A stretch of 64,000 bases of DNA, taken from Oscheius dolichura (lineage: Eukaryota; Nematoda; Chromadorea; Rhabditida; Rhabditidae). Where the stretch lies: the NCBI GenBank assembly GCA_932521035.1, contig OW051497.1:2852001-2916000 (forward strand), given 5' to 3'. The number at the start of each line of letters is the position of its first letter. Position 1 is the first letter of the stretch. Below are positions 13,301-24,315 of this stretch, piece after piece. The notes under the pieces were generated by a model that saw only the letters and a program-made list of their open reading frames with translations, searched no databases and was not told the origin of the DNA. Position numbers and translations under genes: made by a program.

Positions 13301-13549
13301 GATGAAAGTCTACCACTACCAGATAGAAAAGGACCTGGCTGCCAAGAAGCCCGATCTCACAATGATGGACCTTCGTGGCCGAGAAATTCGCATCTGGGTC
13401 CAGCCCTCGCACAACACCGCCGAAGCTGATGACCCTTGGGAGACGGAATTCTGGAGGTTTACAGAGTTGGACTGCAATTTGGTTCGTTCTATTTTTTTAA
13501 ACATAAATAATGGTGTTTTCAGTTCAACAAGGACGTCTGCCGGATGTGA
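10308..13549 (+). CDS. unrecognised ten-exon protein
   Basis: Ten exons can be joined: 10308-10577, 10625-10711, 11362-11490, 11534-11728, 12175-12237, 12305-12472, 12518-12652, 13183-13257, 13302-13481 and 13523-13549, giving roughly 440 residues. The start was chosen because a TTTTTACAG acceptor lies 13 bp upstream, as for a trans-spliced leader. The N-terminus is basic (ITPKTKASAKRTV). Two stretches look like diverged copies of one small module: LAGLILDVKGNMAAFLYN in exon 1 and RYFGIVIGEGSDHFVVWDY in exon 6, each followed by a Pro and a long beta-like run. There are no membrane segments and no signal peptide. All nine introns lie between codons. Introns 2, 4 and 7 are long and hold degenerate repeat sequence. 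An AATAAA lies about 105 bp past the stop. I do not recognise the family; a nematode-specific protein is likely. Confidence 0.8.
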
Positions 13550-13655
13550 ATCTACCAAAAGTTGGTTGGAAGCCTCCGGGGCCGTCTCTTGCCTCGAACT
13601 TCCCTTGCTATCACTTTTAAGGGTTATACTTACCTTTCTAATTCTCTCATTTTTG

Positions 13656-13661
13656 AATAAA
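13656..13661 (+). terminator. poly(A) signal AATAAA
   Basis: AATAAA about 105 bp after the stop codon of the ten-exon gene on the same strand. Confidence 0.6.
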
Positions 13662-13860
13662 AGCCATTACTGTACAGAGTATTAGGTTGTAACATAAGTA
13701 TTACCCCTGGTTTTCCCATAAAACGACGCTCGGGGGCTTGGCCACCATACATAACTGGGCTCTTCTAGTCTTGACGGATAAACGAACCGGTTGCTCCATT
13801 AGAAGAAACGCATTCGACCTGAAGTCCCACTGGAAAGTGGTCGTTATTCAAACAATCACG

Positions 13861-13945
13861 ATGAATTTCATCTGTTGTGCTTTGAACCTCGCCATCTTGG
13901 CCCTGTTGACCGACTCTACCAGTGCCCTTAAATGCAGAAGTTATA
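13861..13945 (+). CDS. orphan first exon with signal peptide
   Basis: ATG at 13861 opens a typical secretory signal (MNFICCALNLAILALL) with a likely cleavage after STSA, then LKCRSY and a strong donor (GTAAGT) at 13946. The mature start, Leu-Lys-Cys, resembles the beginning of Ly6-like secreted domains, but one Cys proves nothing. I cannot find following exons: the next kilobase is repeat sequence. It may be a gene split by repeat insertion, a gene with a very long intron, or a relic. Confidence 0.45.
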
Positions 13946-14149
13946 GTAAGTCAACTATTTTTCTTCTGTAGTCGTAAGAAATCAATCGGGGCTCCGGTGG
14001 GTAGCAGGGTTGTGCGGATCTATCCGTATCCGAAAATACCATCGAATCCAGATTGGATACTATCTAATACGTATTTGGTTGAGTACGGCGCAAGGCGAAG
14101 GCGGGGCGCTCTCGTCGAAACGATGCTGGGTCGAATCCTTGACTAAGTT

Positions 14150-14345
14150 CGGTCTCGGTTGCTTTTTTTGCCCTTTTTTCTGGCTCACACCGCGAACGGG
14201 TCCCGCAACGAAAAATACTTCAGGAATACTTGGGCAGTGTCGAGGACCTCAAAACAAAAAAGCAAAAAGGTTTGACGCCAGCTAGGATCGAACCAGGGAC
14301 CTCTCCGACCACGCGCCCGCCCACTTCGCACTGCGCCACGAAATC
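14150..14345 (-). mobile_element. tRNA-derived SINE-like element (candidate)
   Basis: Read on the minus strand from about 14345, a pol III A-box-like segment (TGGCGCAGTGCG) is followed about 40 bp later by a B-box (GGTTCGATCC). The tRNA cloverleaf does not close properly, so this is a derived copy, not a working tRNA gene. A short T-rich tail follows. Target-site duplications were not found by eye. Confidence 0.45.
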
Positions 14346-14433
14346 TCGACAGGTCAACGCACACACAGACACCGTAGCGCTTTAATATATAGGATAGGAC
14401 TAGCATCGCCTAATTATAATAAGCAGCAGAGGT

Positions 14434-14540
14434 GTGCGGAATGGCAAATTTAGTTTTTTCGGAATATGGATCAAATTTTTTTTTTGCGGAATACGGAATA
14501 ATTTTTTTTACGGAATACAGATCAAAATTTTTTTTCCGGA
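14434..14540. repeat. degenerate short tandem repeat
   Basis: Three imperfect copies of a unit of roughly 35 bp, each containing CGGAATA(C/T)GGAT followed by a run of T, lie side by side. Surrounding sequence from about 13990 to 15000 is repeat-like and GA-rich with no convincing exon. Confidence 0.6.
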
Positions 14541-15273
14541 ATTTTCTTGTGACCAAGAACAACCAGTGAGCACGTCTCAGTCGCTCAGTTAAATTTCCCG
14601 AAGTTTTAATGTATTTTCCAAAATAACTTTTGGCGCGACGTCGAAAATTTGAAATTTGGCGAGCTGTGGGGTGAGAGCAGGATGGTCCGGGAGAACGCGG
14701 AAGAAAGTTCTAAGGAAAATAGGGGCGCGGAAGAAGGGGACTGGGGAGCTGGGCATAGAACAGAGAAGGAAAAGCGAAAGGGATTCGGCGGAGAAAGGGA
14801 AGAAGAGCACGCGTGCAAGGGACACCGTGAGTCAGAACAGGGGAAGAGAGTGCCCAGGGAGTTGGGGGAAGAGTGGAAGGGGTCGGACGGGGAGAGGGGG
14901 AAGAGCGGAAGGGGCTTCCAAGCGTGAGGTAAAACCACCATTGGCGGGAGAGAAGCTATCTTTATAACGGGAAACCTTGTGATCACAGGCCTTGTGATTC
15001 CCAATAAAAAGTTATCGTCACAATAAAGATTCCCGATAAAGGAAGACCAGAAAAAGGCCCTTCGGCCTTCCTCTCATGTGTTTACGAGATTGTGACCTTT
15101 TCGTCTCCTCATCCTCTCTTCTGACTAATCCACAAAATAATCTTATCCGTAGGCTTATTTGCTTAGGACAGTCTCAGAAAGGGATATTATATATATTTAT
15201 TACACTTACAATAATAGAGAACATGTGTCATGGGGCCATTAGATTATCTTGCAAATAGGCAGTATGTACAGTA

Positions 15274-15279
15274 TTTATT
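15274..15279 (-). terminator. poly(A) signal (minus strand)
   Basis: TTTATT on the plus strand, i.e. AATAAA for the minus-strand gene that stops at 15314. Confidence 0.65.
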
Positions 15280-15313
15280 AAGTTACAAGGTCGCTTTCTT
15301 TTGGGGATTTCTT

Positions 15314-16348
15314 TTAGAGACGAGGATCACGAGAATTCTCCCACTTGGCCAAGACAAGAATACGCTTACGCCATGGCAGGAAGAACAAACGAAAGGGCTT
15401 ACGGTGCCCACGGGGAATGGTCTTTCCAAAGGAGTTGATAACCCCTTCATACTCCTTCGTGCCCTTCTCATCGACAACCAACGTCGTTTCTTGGCCCGGG
15501 TTTCGTTGATAAATGCGAAGACGAATGGGATAGTAAGTGTAGCTCTTGAAGTGGAAGTGAGCAAAGTCTCCGATACAGTCGAAGGGGTAGACGTGTCTCA
15601 CAAAGTGTTTCCCTTCGTGGGTGATCACAAAACGGATGTAGCATGGCATCTGGAAGTTTATCTATCATTTTTTTTGTTACCAGAACTAAAAATAAGCAAG
15701 GCCCCTCAATTCCTCGTTGCCTGTTTGACGTTAGTGTGCAGGCACTCGCGTGCAGTGCGATATCAGCTGAGAGATTTACAAGCGCCGACCGAAATAAGGT
15801 GCCGCTCGAGGGACCAGCTGTGCGCTCCTTTGTCGGAGGAAATGTGCACAGATGAGGAACTCTTCCTCTAACACGAGTCTAGGCTATGACAGCATTGTGG
15901 CCAGGCCATTACGCAAGTGAGGCAGCTTATTATCAGTGTGCCGGATAATTGGCACAAGCTTCAACGGATCGCTTCGAGTAATATCTCACCTATACCTGAT
16001 AAGAGCAAAGAATAACTTACAAAAAAGAGCTTCGTCTCCATTCTACACTTCATAAAGAACTTGCCTAATGCCATTCCCTGCATGCGGAAACCAGGACGAG
16101 AAGCCTGGAAATGTTAAAGTTTGATGAGCTTTTTTCATTATCAAAATTACCAAGCGACGCATCTTCCTTGTGGGCTTTGCGATCGGAGCAGGATCAACGG
16201 AAAGTTTCTCAACTACGGGTACCAGTTGCTGCACCTCCTGCTTCTCGTTATTGTTCTTGTCGTTGTTGTTTACATCCTCTTTCTCCCGAAGAAGACGCTC
16301 TAGTTCAGACACCATTGGAACGGCTAAAGCAAGAAATATCTGTAGCAT
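15314..16348 (-). CDS. unrecognised three-exon protein, possibly secreted
   Basis: Three minus-strand exons join in phase: 16348-16151, 16104-16021 and 15649-15314. The start gives a hydrophobic N-terminus (MLQIFLALAVPMVS) that could be a short signal peptide, followed by an Asn/Gln/Glu-rich low-complexity stretch, a basic segment, and a folded-looking C-terminal domain beginning PCYIRFVITHEGKHFVRH and ending SRDPRL. The first intron is 46 bp with TTTCCAG; the second is about 370 bp and ends CTTCCAG. A minus-strand AATAAA lies 35 bp past the stop, which supports the 3-prime end. Neither domain is recognised. The start could instead lie farther upstream in the same frame at about 16426. Confidence 0.6.
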
Positions 16349-18100
16349 GGGGGTTGAAAACGCGAGAAGAGAAAAAAAAGCATGGGAATTGTGGTTGATG
16401 CCGAAACGCAAGAGAGGTTCGCGCAAAGGGGTGAGTCAGTGGGAGAGGTCGCCTATTCGGAGAACACGGGATGGTTTGAGTTATGAGACTAAAATTTAAA
16501 TCGGACTGTCTTGGGCAAATAGGGCCGGACAGGGGATTATTTACTATTGATCAATCGGCCGGGCTGAATAAAATTATAAAAAGGAATGTTGTTGGCAAAA
16601 GTGACTAAAGAATTTTGTTGATCTGCGAATGGAAGAGATGAATTGCATCTTTTAAAGCTTCAAGTTAACCGGGGCTGATAATTGTCAGTAATCAGCCTAT
16701 GCAAACTGCTCATAAATAACTGCTTCTGTGGGTAATGAAAGATGCGAGAGGGAACTGGCAGTGTCTGGAGGAGCCACCTCCTCCGCAGATAGCCGAATAT
16801 AAGAAGGCTGAAGCCGCCTGGGTGAATCTCAAAGAAGGTTAAATTGCTATTGAACTGATGAGAAAGGCGAAGATGAACATCCCCTGGCACCACCAAAAAT
16901 AGCCTTCACTCTGAAGTTGTGCGAGGTATCATACGTGTGGGGGTTAGACAAAAGTAGAGAAGAGAACATGTTGCCGTACTTTTTGAGATTAGAGAAAAGT
17001 CGGCAAAGTGAGAGGGGGACGAGAGAGCCTCTGCAGAAGTATAAGAGTATCAAAGGCATGGTCAAGTAGTGGGCGGATTAGAAGGCAGGCAACTACAATT
17101 ACATACCTCGAGGAGAGTGAGGAGGAGATTGATTTTCGTATAGGGGCAATTATTTGAGACTATCAGTTGGGAAAGTTGGGTAAAAATCGGAACGATTAGC
17201 GCCGAAGTTGACTTTACAGTATCAAGAGGATGGGAGGGAGCGCGACCGGTTTCCGACACCGCAGACAAACAGGACCGTCTCGCCGGCAGCCAATTGCAAT
17301 GAGTACGTCTACAGTGCGGAATGTTTGCCGTGGATACTGTCACGAGGGCGGAATATGTAAATTTCACCCCTAGCCTCAAGTGATCAAAACTACAAAATTT
17401 TTTCATCGTAAACAAGTCACATGTGCGAGGGCATCCAATGGAAAAGCTAACAAGACCTTCAGAGTCTAAAAAATCAACAATTTATTAACAGGCACACCGT
17501 GGACACAAACTGCACCGGAAAGTCGCAATGTCAATTGGAGATAGTCTTCGATCTTCTGGTTCAAGGCCGAAAAATTTCTCGCAGTTGCATGAGGAATGCG
17601 GTGTCTCTGCTCATGTAGGAGGTCTTCTGCAAAAATTTGATCAGCCGGGTAAAAAAAATAACATGTCTCACCTGCAGGTAACCTTCGACTGCGCTGCTGT
17701 ATCTTGGCTCTGTTTCCGTCTGCCTGGAATCTTCGTTCCAGTGGGTATTCCTGGGGGTTAAAACGGTCACACCCCCTTATGAAGGTAGTACAAGTCGTGA
17801 GCCAACAGTAACGAAATAGCGCGTATAAGGAAATCTGTTGTTAGGTGTATTCTGCTCAATGCACCTGTGATTTGCTGCGGTGTTCCTTGTTCTTTTTTTC
17901 AAACGGGGATCACACCACTTTTGATTTCTGCCGTACAGCGGTTTCTCCCAGGTGATATGACATCTCAAGTTTTTTTTTCGGGGATCTCTACTGGGAGAAA
18001 ACCTAATCGGCACAAAAAGGGAGGCAAAGTTTAACCACTTACTGAGAACAATCAGTAGTCTTGGACAGCTTCTCCTTGAGCACTTCCACCACCCGCGAGA
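16349..18100. other. no resolved gene; scattered minus-strand open frames
   Basis: Several minus-strand open frames of 60 to 117 codons lie here (for example 17415-17062 with RRTHCNWLPARRSC), and some end at good donors, but I could not join them into one protein with consistent phase. It may hold an unresolved fast-evolving gene or gene relics. Confidence 0.4.
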
Positions 18101-18176
18101 TCTCGCTCTGCTCTCCATTGTCCTAAAAAAGCTCAGGCTGAAGCCCATCTTCTCCAAGAAGAACTCACGCGTCCCA

Positions 18177-18814
18177 TTATCCAAGAAGATATTTCCAAGC
18201 AATAGCAGTCTTCTTCTTTTGAAAACGGCTATGATAAAATCGAGACAAAAAGAAGATCTGTGGGAAACTGTCAGCCCAATAGAGCAAAGGAAGAAGCACA
18301 AGGGCCCTCCCACGTGGAATGTTGCTGCCTACTGGGTGGAGTAGACGGAATCAGGCGAACAATGCTAACATCCTACCGAAAAAACGGAAGAATAACAGCG
18401 ACAGGATTTTCTGCAAATGAAAAGTCTTCTTTTTTACTCGGGTTTGTTGCAATTTGTATTTTTGGGGGTTTATTGGTGGGCACAGGAATAAATCTACCCT
18501 GAATAGGTAAAAAGTTGAGGTAAACAAGGTCGGGTCACTAAAGTGCATTGTAGCTTCGAAAGGTCCCATGACAAGGGACAAAAGTCGGGCAGATTGTCCT
18601 CCGGATTTATGATTAACAGAAAGAGAAACTATAGGGGGCCAGCTGACTCAAGATGTAATGACAATACATAATAAACAGAAATTAGATGTGTATCGTAACT
18701 CACCATTCTCAAGATTCCCCGCCAAAGGGAAACTTGATCTTTATGCTGTCCCACTAATCTTACACAAGACTTCTGAGTAAGCTGTTCTGTGTCACTAAGG
18801 ATATTTTTGAACAT
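18177..18814 (-). CDS. candidate multi-exon gene, 3-prime end uncertain
   Basis: From ATG at 18814 an exon ends LWRGILRM at a GTGAGT donor, joins in phase to an exon with FLFLLIINPEDNLPDFCPLS, and then to one with GRFIPVPTNKPPKIQIA and ending PVAVILPFF. After that two continuations are possible. One stops at 18177. The other continues to a downstream exon near 18120-18040 that reads DNGEQSEISRVVEVLKEKL, a heptad-like segment preceded by a clean 46-bp intron. I could not decide between them. No family is recognised. Confidence 0.4.
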
Positions 18815-18909
18815 AGAACATCGGGAAGCGTGAGCTATCGTTGTGTAACCGATGGTCTGCGGATTACGGTGGTGCGCTTCAAAACGTTTAAGCTTCTCAC
18901 ATTGGGGAG

Positions 18910-19164
18910 TTATACGCTCTTTTGGGACACCCTTTTTGGTCTAACAAACGTAATAATGACGTTAGGACGTGTAAGAACTCGGAAAGGAAACTGGAGGAGA
19001 CATCGATCCATCGTGTCTCCTTCGCTGTAGAAGCTCTTACAGACAAATGAAACACAATCACCAATGAACAACACAAGCAATGGATAGTGCCATGGATAAA
19101 TCACCATCTGTTCGCCCAACAGTGAAGGCCCCGCAGTATAGAACTGGATGAGCTGGTTAGGATT
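18910..19164 (-). CDS. partial open frame with one hydrophobic segment
   Basis: A TCTCCTAG acceptor at 19165 opens a minus-strand frame beginning NPNQLIQFYTAGPSLLG with a hydrophobic stretch WHYPLLVLFIGDCVSFV, stopping at 18910. It could be the end of a membrane protein, such as a receptor fragment, or chance. No upstream exon was found before the gene that ends at 19303. Confidence 0.25.
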   Translation of the reverse strand, partial: NPNQLIQFYTAGPSLLGEQMVIYPWHYPLLVLFIGDCVSFVCKSFYSEGDTMDRCLLQFPFRVLTRPNVIITFVRPKRVSQKSV

Positions 19165-19302
19165 CTAGGAGAGGGAACAAGAAGGATGTCGTCCCAGTAG
19201 ACTCAGCCCGAAAGAAAGCAACACAGTCTTATATTTATTACTCTATTGTGCTATTTGAGTACATTTACATATTTATATTTCATAAGAAGATGATTGTATC
19301 AC

Positions 19303-20203
19303 CTAGAGATAGTCTGCGAAGTCGTCCGCGAACTGTTCAACAAGATACTGTACAAGAAATGGGTCCTCGGTATAAAACATCATAACATCGTCGATCACAG
19401 GACCATACATAACAGAGAGACCAGCTTTCTTCAAAATGGCTCTGAAACATTTTCCTTTCTAGTCAATGGCAGCTGGACTTACACAGCGTAGGCAGAGGTC
19501 ACCTGGTAAAACTCAGCACGGAGTGAGGAGAAGAGTTTCATCTCATCCTTCAGTTCGTCGAACGGCAGAAAACCATCATCGCGATAGTCGCTCAAAGTGA
19601 GGGACAATCGGAAGAAGTGCTTGCCTCCATTTTTGCGAACCTCACGAATCTTTAAAAAAGACGTAGAATAAGTAGACCCACTCACATCTCTCTCAACGTC
19701 AAGAGCTACAGCAGGAGACCAATCAGAATCCTCCAGTTCCTTCTTTGCCACTTCAAGATTCTTAGCCAGTCCGTACATATAACGATAGATTTTGTTAGCG
19801 CGCCATTTGTACACGCTGCCACCATGAGTTTTATCCAATATCTTTGAGATGGTCTTCTTGAACAGGAAGGCATTGGTTTTTAGAAGAATTGTCTGAAAAA
19901 AACGTAATATTTCTATCTTCTGCTGAAAAACAAGGCCCCGTATCTGTTTTTCTGCGTATCCCGCAAAGACGGTTAGCTCAAAACTGACAGCAATATGCAC
20001 TTTGGGTTCATCGCTGCGTCTATACCCCCCTCGGTGCTACTCGATTGTAAATATCCAAAGGAAGAGCGTATCAAGGGGCAACATGCCAATGCTAGTAAAC
20101 CCACCATATTATCCAAATTATCATAATAGTGGCCGTGTTCCCTTAACTCCGTCACGATTTCGGCCCTCCTTTGAAGGATGGCGTCTAGCACAGGATCAGG
20201 CAT
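19303..20203 (-). CDS. unrecognised soluble protein, about 250 residues
   Basis: Minus-strand exons join from ATG at 20203 (MPDPVLDAILQRRAEIV). The start is preceded by a CTGTTTTCAG acceptor, consistent with a leader splice. The first exon ends DNLDNM at GTGGGT; the next reads HRGGYRRSDEPKVHIAVSF, and later exons carry ILDKTHGGSVYKWRANKIY, RDDGFLPFDELKDEMKLF and a last exon ending EQFADDFADYL. Three introns of 36 to 67 bp give a consistent frame. There is no signal peptide or membrane span; it looks helical and charged. The stop at 19303 falls in an AT-rich stretch with TTTATT motifs. No family is recognised. Confidence 0.75.
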
Positions 20204-21807
20204 TCTGTCAATCCTCCAGCTGAAAACAGAATTAAAGATTTCCCCTGTAAAATAAGCGGATGTCGAAAGAAAGGGTAGCATGAGAGAAAGATGAAAAATG
20301 GTTGGCGTGACCAGCGAACGCGGTCATTTGACGGGAGATCAGCTCAGACAGCCAATGACTCAATTTTGTTTACAGTTTCCAGAAACCTTCATTTTTCTCC
20401 CGCGTTGCCATCCCCGCTCTTCCCGTATCTCCGACAATAACATGGAGGGCAATGATACCGAAACTAATAATTGAGCCCATTGTTCAGGCTACCAGCATCC
20501 CTTTCTCATATTGGAAATCTTCCCACTGCCCCTCATACCAGCCGTCTTTTCCTCAAATCTGATTGATTTACGATGCGTGGGAGTATCCGAATGGTGCTCG
20601 TCAGCGGGCATTTCTGTGGCTAGCTCATACTCTCGGCCGCTCGGCAATCAGCACTACCGTTCTGTCCATTTTAACGTGATCTCTCAAACTTCGAAACTTT
20701 TTAAACACTGACGAGCCGCGTTTTGCCTACCCAGTTTGGGAACTGTCGCTGTTTTTAAACGGCATGCCAACAATTAGGCCATAACCACTAAGCCTAATCT
20801 TGTAATGAGGAGATAAAAAGATCATCCTCCTCATCTCCCTCCCCCAATTTCACTCTGTTTCAAGAAATGATAACAACCAAAAGAGCTTCTCCCTACTCTG
20901 TTTCTTCTGTTCTAAACACATACTGCTTACCTCTTTTATGGTCCTTCTTCTCTTCTAGCAAACCAAATAGGCAACGGACCCTCAGCGATCGTAGCGAATT
21001 TAAGCGTGAACTTTCCCAAGCGTTATCAAAGAGTGCGCAAAACTGACTCCTCCGTGAGTATCGTGTAAAAACGGATCATGAGAAAGTATTGGAATCGAAA
21101 GGTGTTACAGCGACCGCTATCTCTTCCTCTTTTGACAGCCGATTCTTTTGTTTGCGTTCATAATTATTACCGGTTGCACTTGTTCGCGTGAGAGAGGGTG
21201 ACATCTTTGTCCGGGGCATCAAAGCTGGCTTGTTGCAAAACTTTTGCGATGAGTTATTGCCTTGATGATGGCCGAGGCAAAGCAACTGCACCTTGTAAAA
21301 TAGCCCTTCTGGATTCTTTTTCCTGGAAATCTTTCAAATCTACCTCTTTCCCAGTCTGTCTTTGGGGGGGGGGGGGGGCAGTTTCATTGTTTTCCTTTCT
21401 ATCGGTTGCAGATATTTTACCCAATAATTCTGCAGTTCTCCAATCATTGCACTAGAGTCGATATGGCAGAGTTTTCCCAACAACAAAACTACGCGGATGA
21501 CTTCTGGATCTGTTTTGTCGCCTTTATATCATAGCCACTTCGAGTCTCAGTCTTAATCTAGCGGAGACCGCAAGTAACAATACCCGAGAAAAGTGTCCCC
21601 CTTTCCGATTTAGTAATTCAGTCTCTTGCCCCTCTTTGGGTGAAATAATCGAACATTTTAGCTCCCTGCTAAAGACGCTACTACCTCTTCCCACTCGTCA
21701 GTTTCTTGCATCACCTTTTCTACATTTTTTCTGTGCTTTTTCTACTTAGTTTTACGTACAACAAGGTAGTCTATCTACCAGTCATTCCTCAGATATAACC
21801 ATATTAG
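20204..21807. other. intergenic region, no gene seen
   Basis: Short open frames occur on both strands (20511-20711 is the longest), but none has good splice context or recognisable motifs. It includes a 15-G run, listed separately. Confidence 0.5.
21364..21378 (+). repeat. run of 15 G
   Basis: An uninterrupted homopolymer of 15 G on the plus strand, in intergenic DNA. Confidence 0.95.
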
Positions 21808-22801
21808 ATGCTACCTCTGGTGCCCAACACTGACGAGAGTGTCAACTTCAAACAGAAGTTTGGATATAAAGTAGTCCTGATAGTCAGCGACTACCAGAAC
21901 GATTTCGTTACTGGCCCCTGCTCTCCACAAGCGGTAAGTTTTAGTTCATATATAAAATGCCGTTTTACAGATTGGAGACAGTGAGGAAGACCCCACGCAC
22001 ATTTCATTTGCCATCTGGCAACTCCTCCAAGAAGCGCCATTCTTCGAGAAGACTGTTTATGCCATGGATGCCCACCCCAAAGGGCACGTGAGTTTCGGCA
22101 AGCCCTATACTGACCACATTCGCGTAGGTCTCGATTATTTTAAGATAAAACTCATTCAGGTGGTTATGCCCCAGCATTGCCTGATTGGCTTGGAAGGGGC
22201 TAAACTGTACGCCGCTCATCCTCCCTTGCAGAGTGCCGAGAAGGTATTAAAGGGAAGAGACCGGAACAAGAGTCAGATCTCTCCGTTCCGCGTAAACGGA
22301 GAAAAGTAAATAAACTCGGTTATAAAGAAAGTCTCTTTAGAGCCCCCTTTACTGACGAGTTCGGTCATCTTGGAGAGCTCGTCATTGTCGTTATATGTGG
22401 CCTGTATTTTGATGGCTCCATCCTTTCATGCCCTGCTTGAAGACCACATAGTGGTCGTGGTCAACGAAGCATCGTAAGTCTTTTTACTCAGCCTTTAGTA
22501 TGAATATCATTTCAGTTCTGCTCTGACAAAGAAGGGGAGACTCATGGCCGAAATGTTGTTCGACACCTGGGGAGTCAACAACATGTCTGTCGAAGAGGTC
22601 AAAGGCATCGCGAGAGGCACCTCGGTCCCGCCTAAGCTCCGGGAGAAGTTGGATATGATCCAGCAAGTGAAGGATCTGCCAATCCCCGAAGACTCCCCTA
22701 GTGCTGCAAAACAGGTGAGGCGTTATAATAAGGTCACCCAGACTGATTTCCAACCCGTTGATCCCGTAACCGGGTATCCCGTTTTTGTAGTTCCAAAGTA
22801 G
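21808..22801 (+). pseudogene. nicotinamidase/isochorismatase-like paralogue with frameshift and lost Cys
   Basis: Six exons (21808-21933, 21971-22123, 22160-22305, 22341-22473, 22516-22801 with one internal reading break) encode an isochorismatase-fold protein. Visible family landmarks are the first-strand Asp (VLIVSDYQNDFV), the metal-site cluster DAHPKGHVSF, MPQHC, and the Lys near LKGRDRNKSQISPF. The strand that should carry the nucleophile reads VICGLYFDGSIL, where the family normally has a Cys, as in the neighbour's GIAYDICV; here it is Ser. Directly after it the frame breaks: the reading frame hits TGA at 22438, while the family-like continuation (HALLEDHIVVVVNEAS) is in the +1 frame, as if one T had been added at 22424-22426. 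The rest to the stop at 22801 is open. It is either a decaying duplicate of the gene at 24316 or an intact gene hit by a sequencing indel; the Ser suggests it had already lost catalysis. Confidence 0.7.
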
Positions 22802-24315
22802 ATCCCAATTTCCCAGAGTTTTCAACATGTTTCGATTTGGCCGATTGTTTCCTCAAGATTTGCTCAAATCTCTCGAGTTGTATTTAGTTGCTGAATTGTT
22901 TCCATATTATTTACGCACAAGCCATAACGGGCGCCTTTAGCGCCCTCGGCGTGGCCGTCCCCTTGCCGCAACGCCGACTTCCCCTTCCCCAGCTCCGGCT
23001 CCCCCTCCCCCAGCACCGTATTCCCATTCCGAGCTGCCCTCCTGCCCAGCGAGACGATGTTACCCCGGCCTCTAGTCATTTTCTTGACGGATCAAAATTT
23101 GACATTCGAATAACTGTTGACCGTCGGATAAGGTCAGACGGTCGAAACGTTCTGCTTCTCTCCCGTTTGACCTGTCAATCTACACAGACGACAGGTCATA
23201 CGGACAGACACACAGAGATCTGCCCATTATTAGGGTAGGATATCCCCTCCATTTGGTTCTTTCATATGTATAGAGTTGGATTGTTTCCTTACGACGTACA
23301 CGTGTTCCTTGATTTGTTGCAAAAATTCTCGACTGCCACTTTGAATGTTGCCCCCTGGACAATAAACGGTTTTGTGAGAAGTACAATTCAATGCGTTTAT
23401 GGGTACACTCACCGAAGTCCTGTTGTCGATGTCACCTTGAGCCGGGCCCCAGCCGTTTTTGTTTACAGGCGAAAACCTCTCGTTCGTAACCCGGCTATGT
23501 TTATGCCGACTGTCTCTCCTCCCTCTCGCATTGCTTTCCCGGCTGTAACACGCACTCCCTCGTTCCTTTTTTTCAACGCCTTCCAATCAGTAGCTCCAAA
23601 ATCACCGGGGTTTGATAAGATATCTAAAGTGCCATAAAGCTATTGTGATAGCCTTCGGGTTTTCGTTCTACCTGCCTAAATAGAATGACTCAGTTATTTC
23701 TGGTATGACGTTAAGAGGGAAATTCGTTTTCAATAAATAGAAAAGCGAGGGAGACCCATGCCGTCATGCTTTTTCTAATATAGCTCCCCCGTTCCTTTTT
23801 TACAGCTGGCTGGCTATAAAGGTCCGATGTTGCCAGGCAACGGAGCAAAGAAACTTGAAGACAACTTTGCTCTACACTTTCTGAACTCTCGAAGTGTCCC
23901 TTTGCCCAAGACTTAGCCAATTGATTGAAATAGCCCCGGCAAGGATCGTTCTCCCCTCCCTTGACTCATCCCGGCGGGTAGACGCGGTCAACGCACACGG
24001 TCTCGTGTTTACGGGGGGCATTCGTATCAAGCCGCTAGTTTCAAGCTGCCGACCTCGTGCTTTGATGTTGATTTCTACTTCTTCCCCAGCTAATTAACCT
24101 CAAACGATACTGCGCCGTTGCACTTTCCCCCCGCCATTTTTTCCGCTAGCCTTATCTTCAGACTGCAATATACTGGTTTGCTGTCCTTCTCGTTATCATG
24201 TTAAGTTAATCCTGTTGCACGAAATCACAATTTACGAAAAAAAAGTCTGTTTCTATGCTCTTTCTATTGTTTTTTTTCTCTTCAAAAGCTTAGAATATTG
24301 CGGCTTCAGTTGAAA
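22802..24315. other. intergenic region, no gene seen
   Basis: A pyrimidine-rich stretch (22930-23050) and open frames on both strands around 23230-23640 are present, but no family, splice pattern or start context supports a gene. The 3-prime end includes the presumed promoter of the next gene. Confidence 0.45.

Noticed and set aside
14649-14967. Plus-strand open frames rich in Glu, Arg and Lys
   Set aside because: GA-rich composition keeps the frames open. Two overlapping frames are equally open and neither has splice context.
23230-23637. Overlapping plus and minus open frames of about 120 codons
   Set aside because: Neither has a start context, splice partner or recognisable motif.
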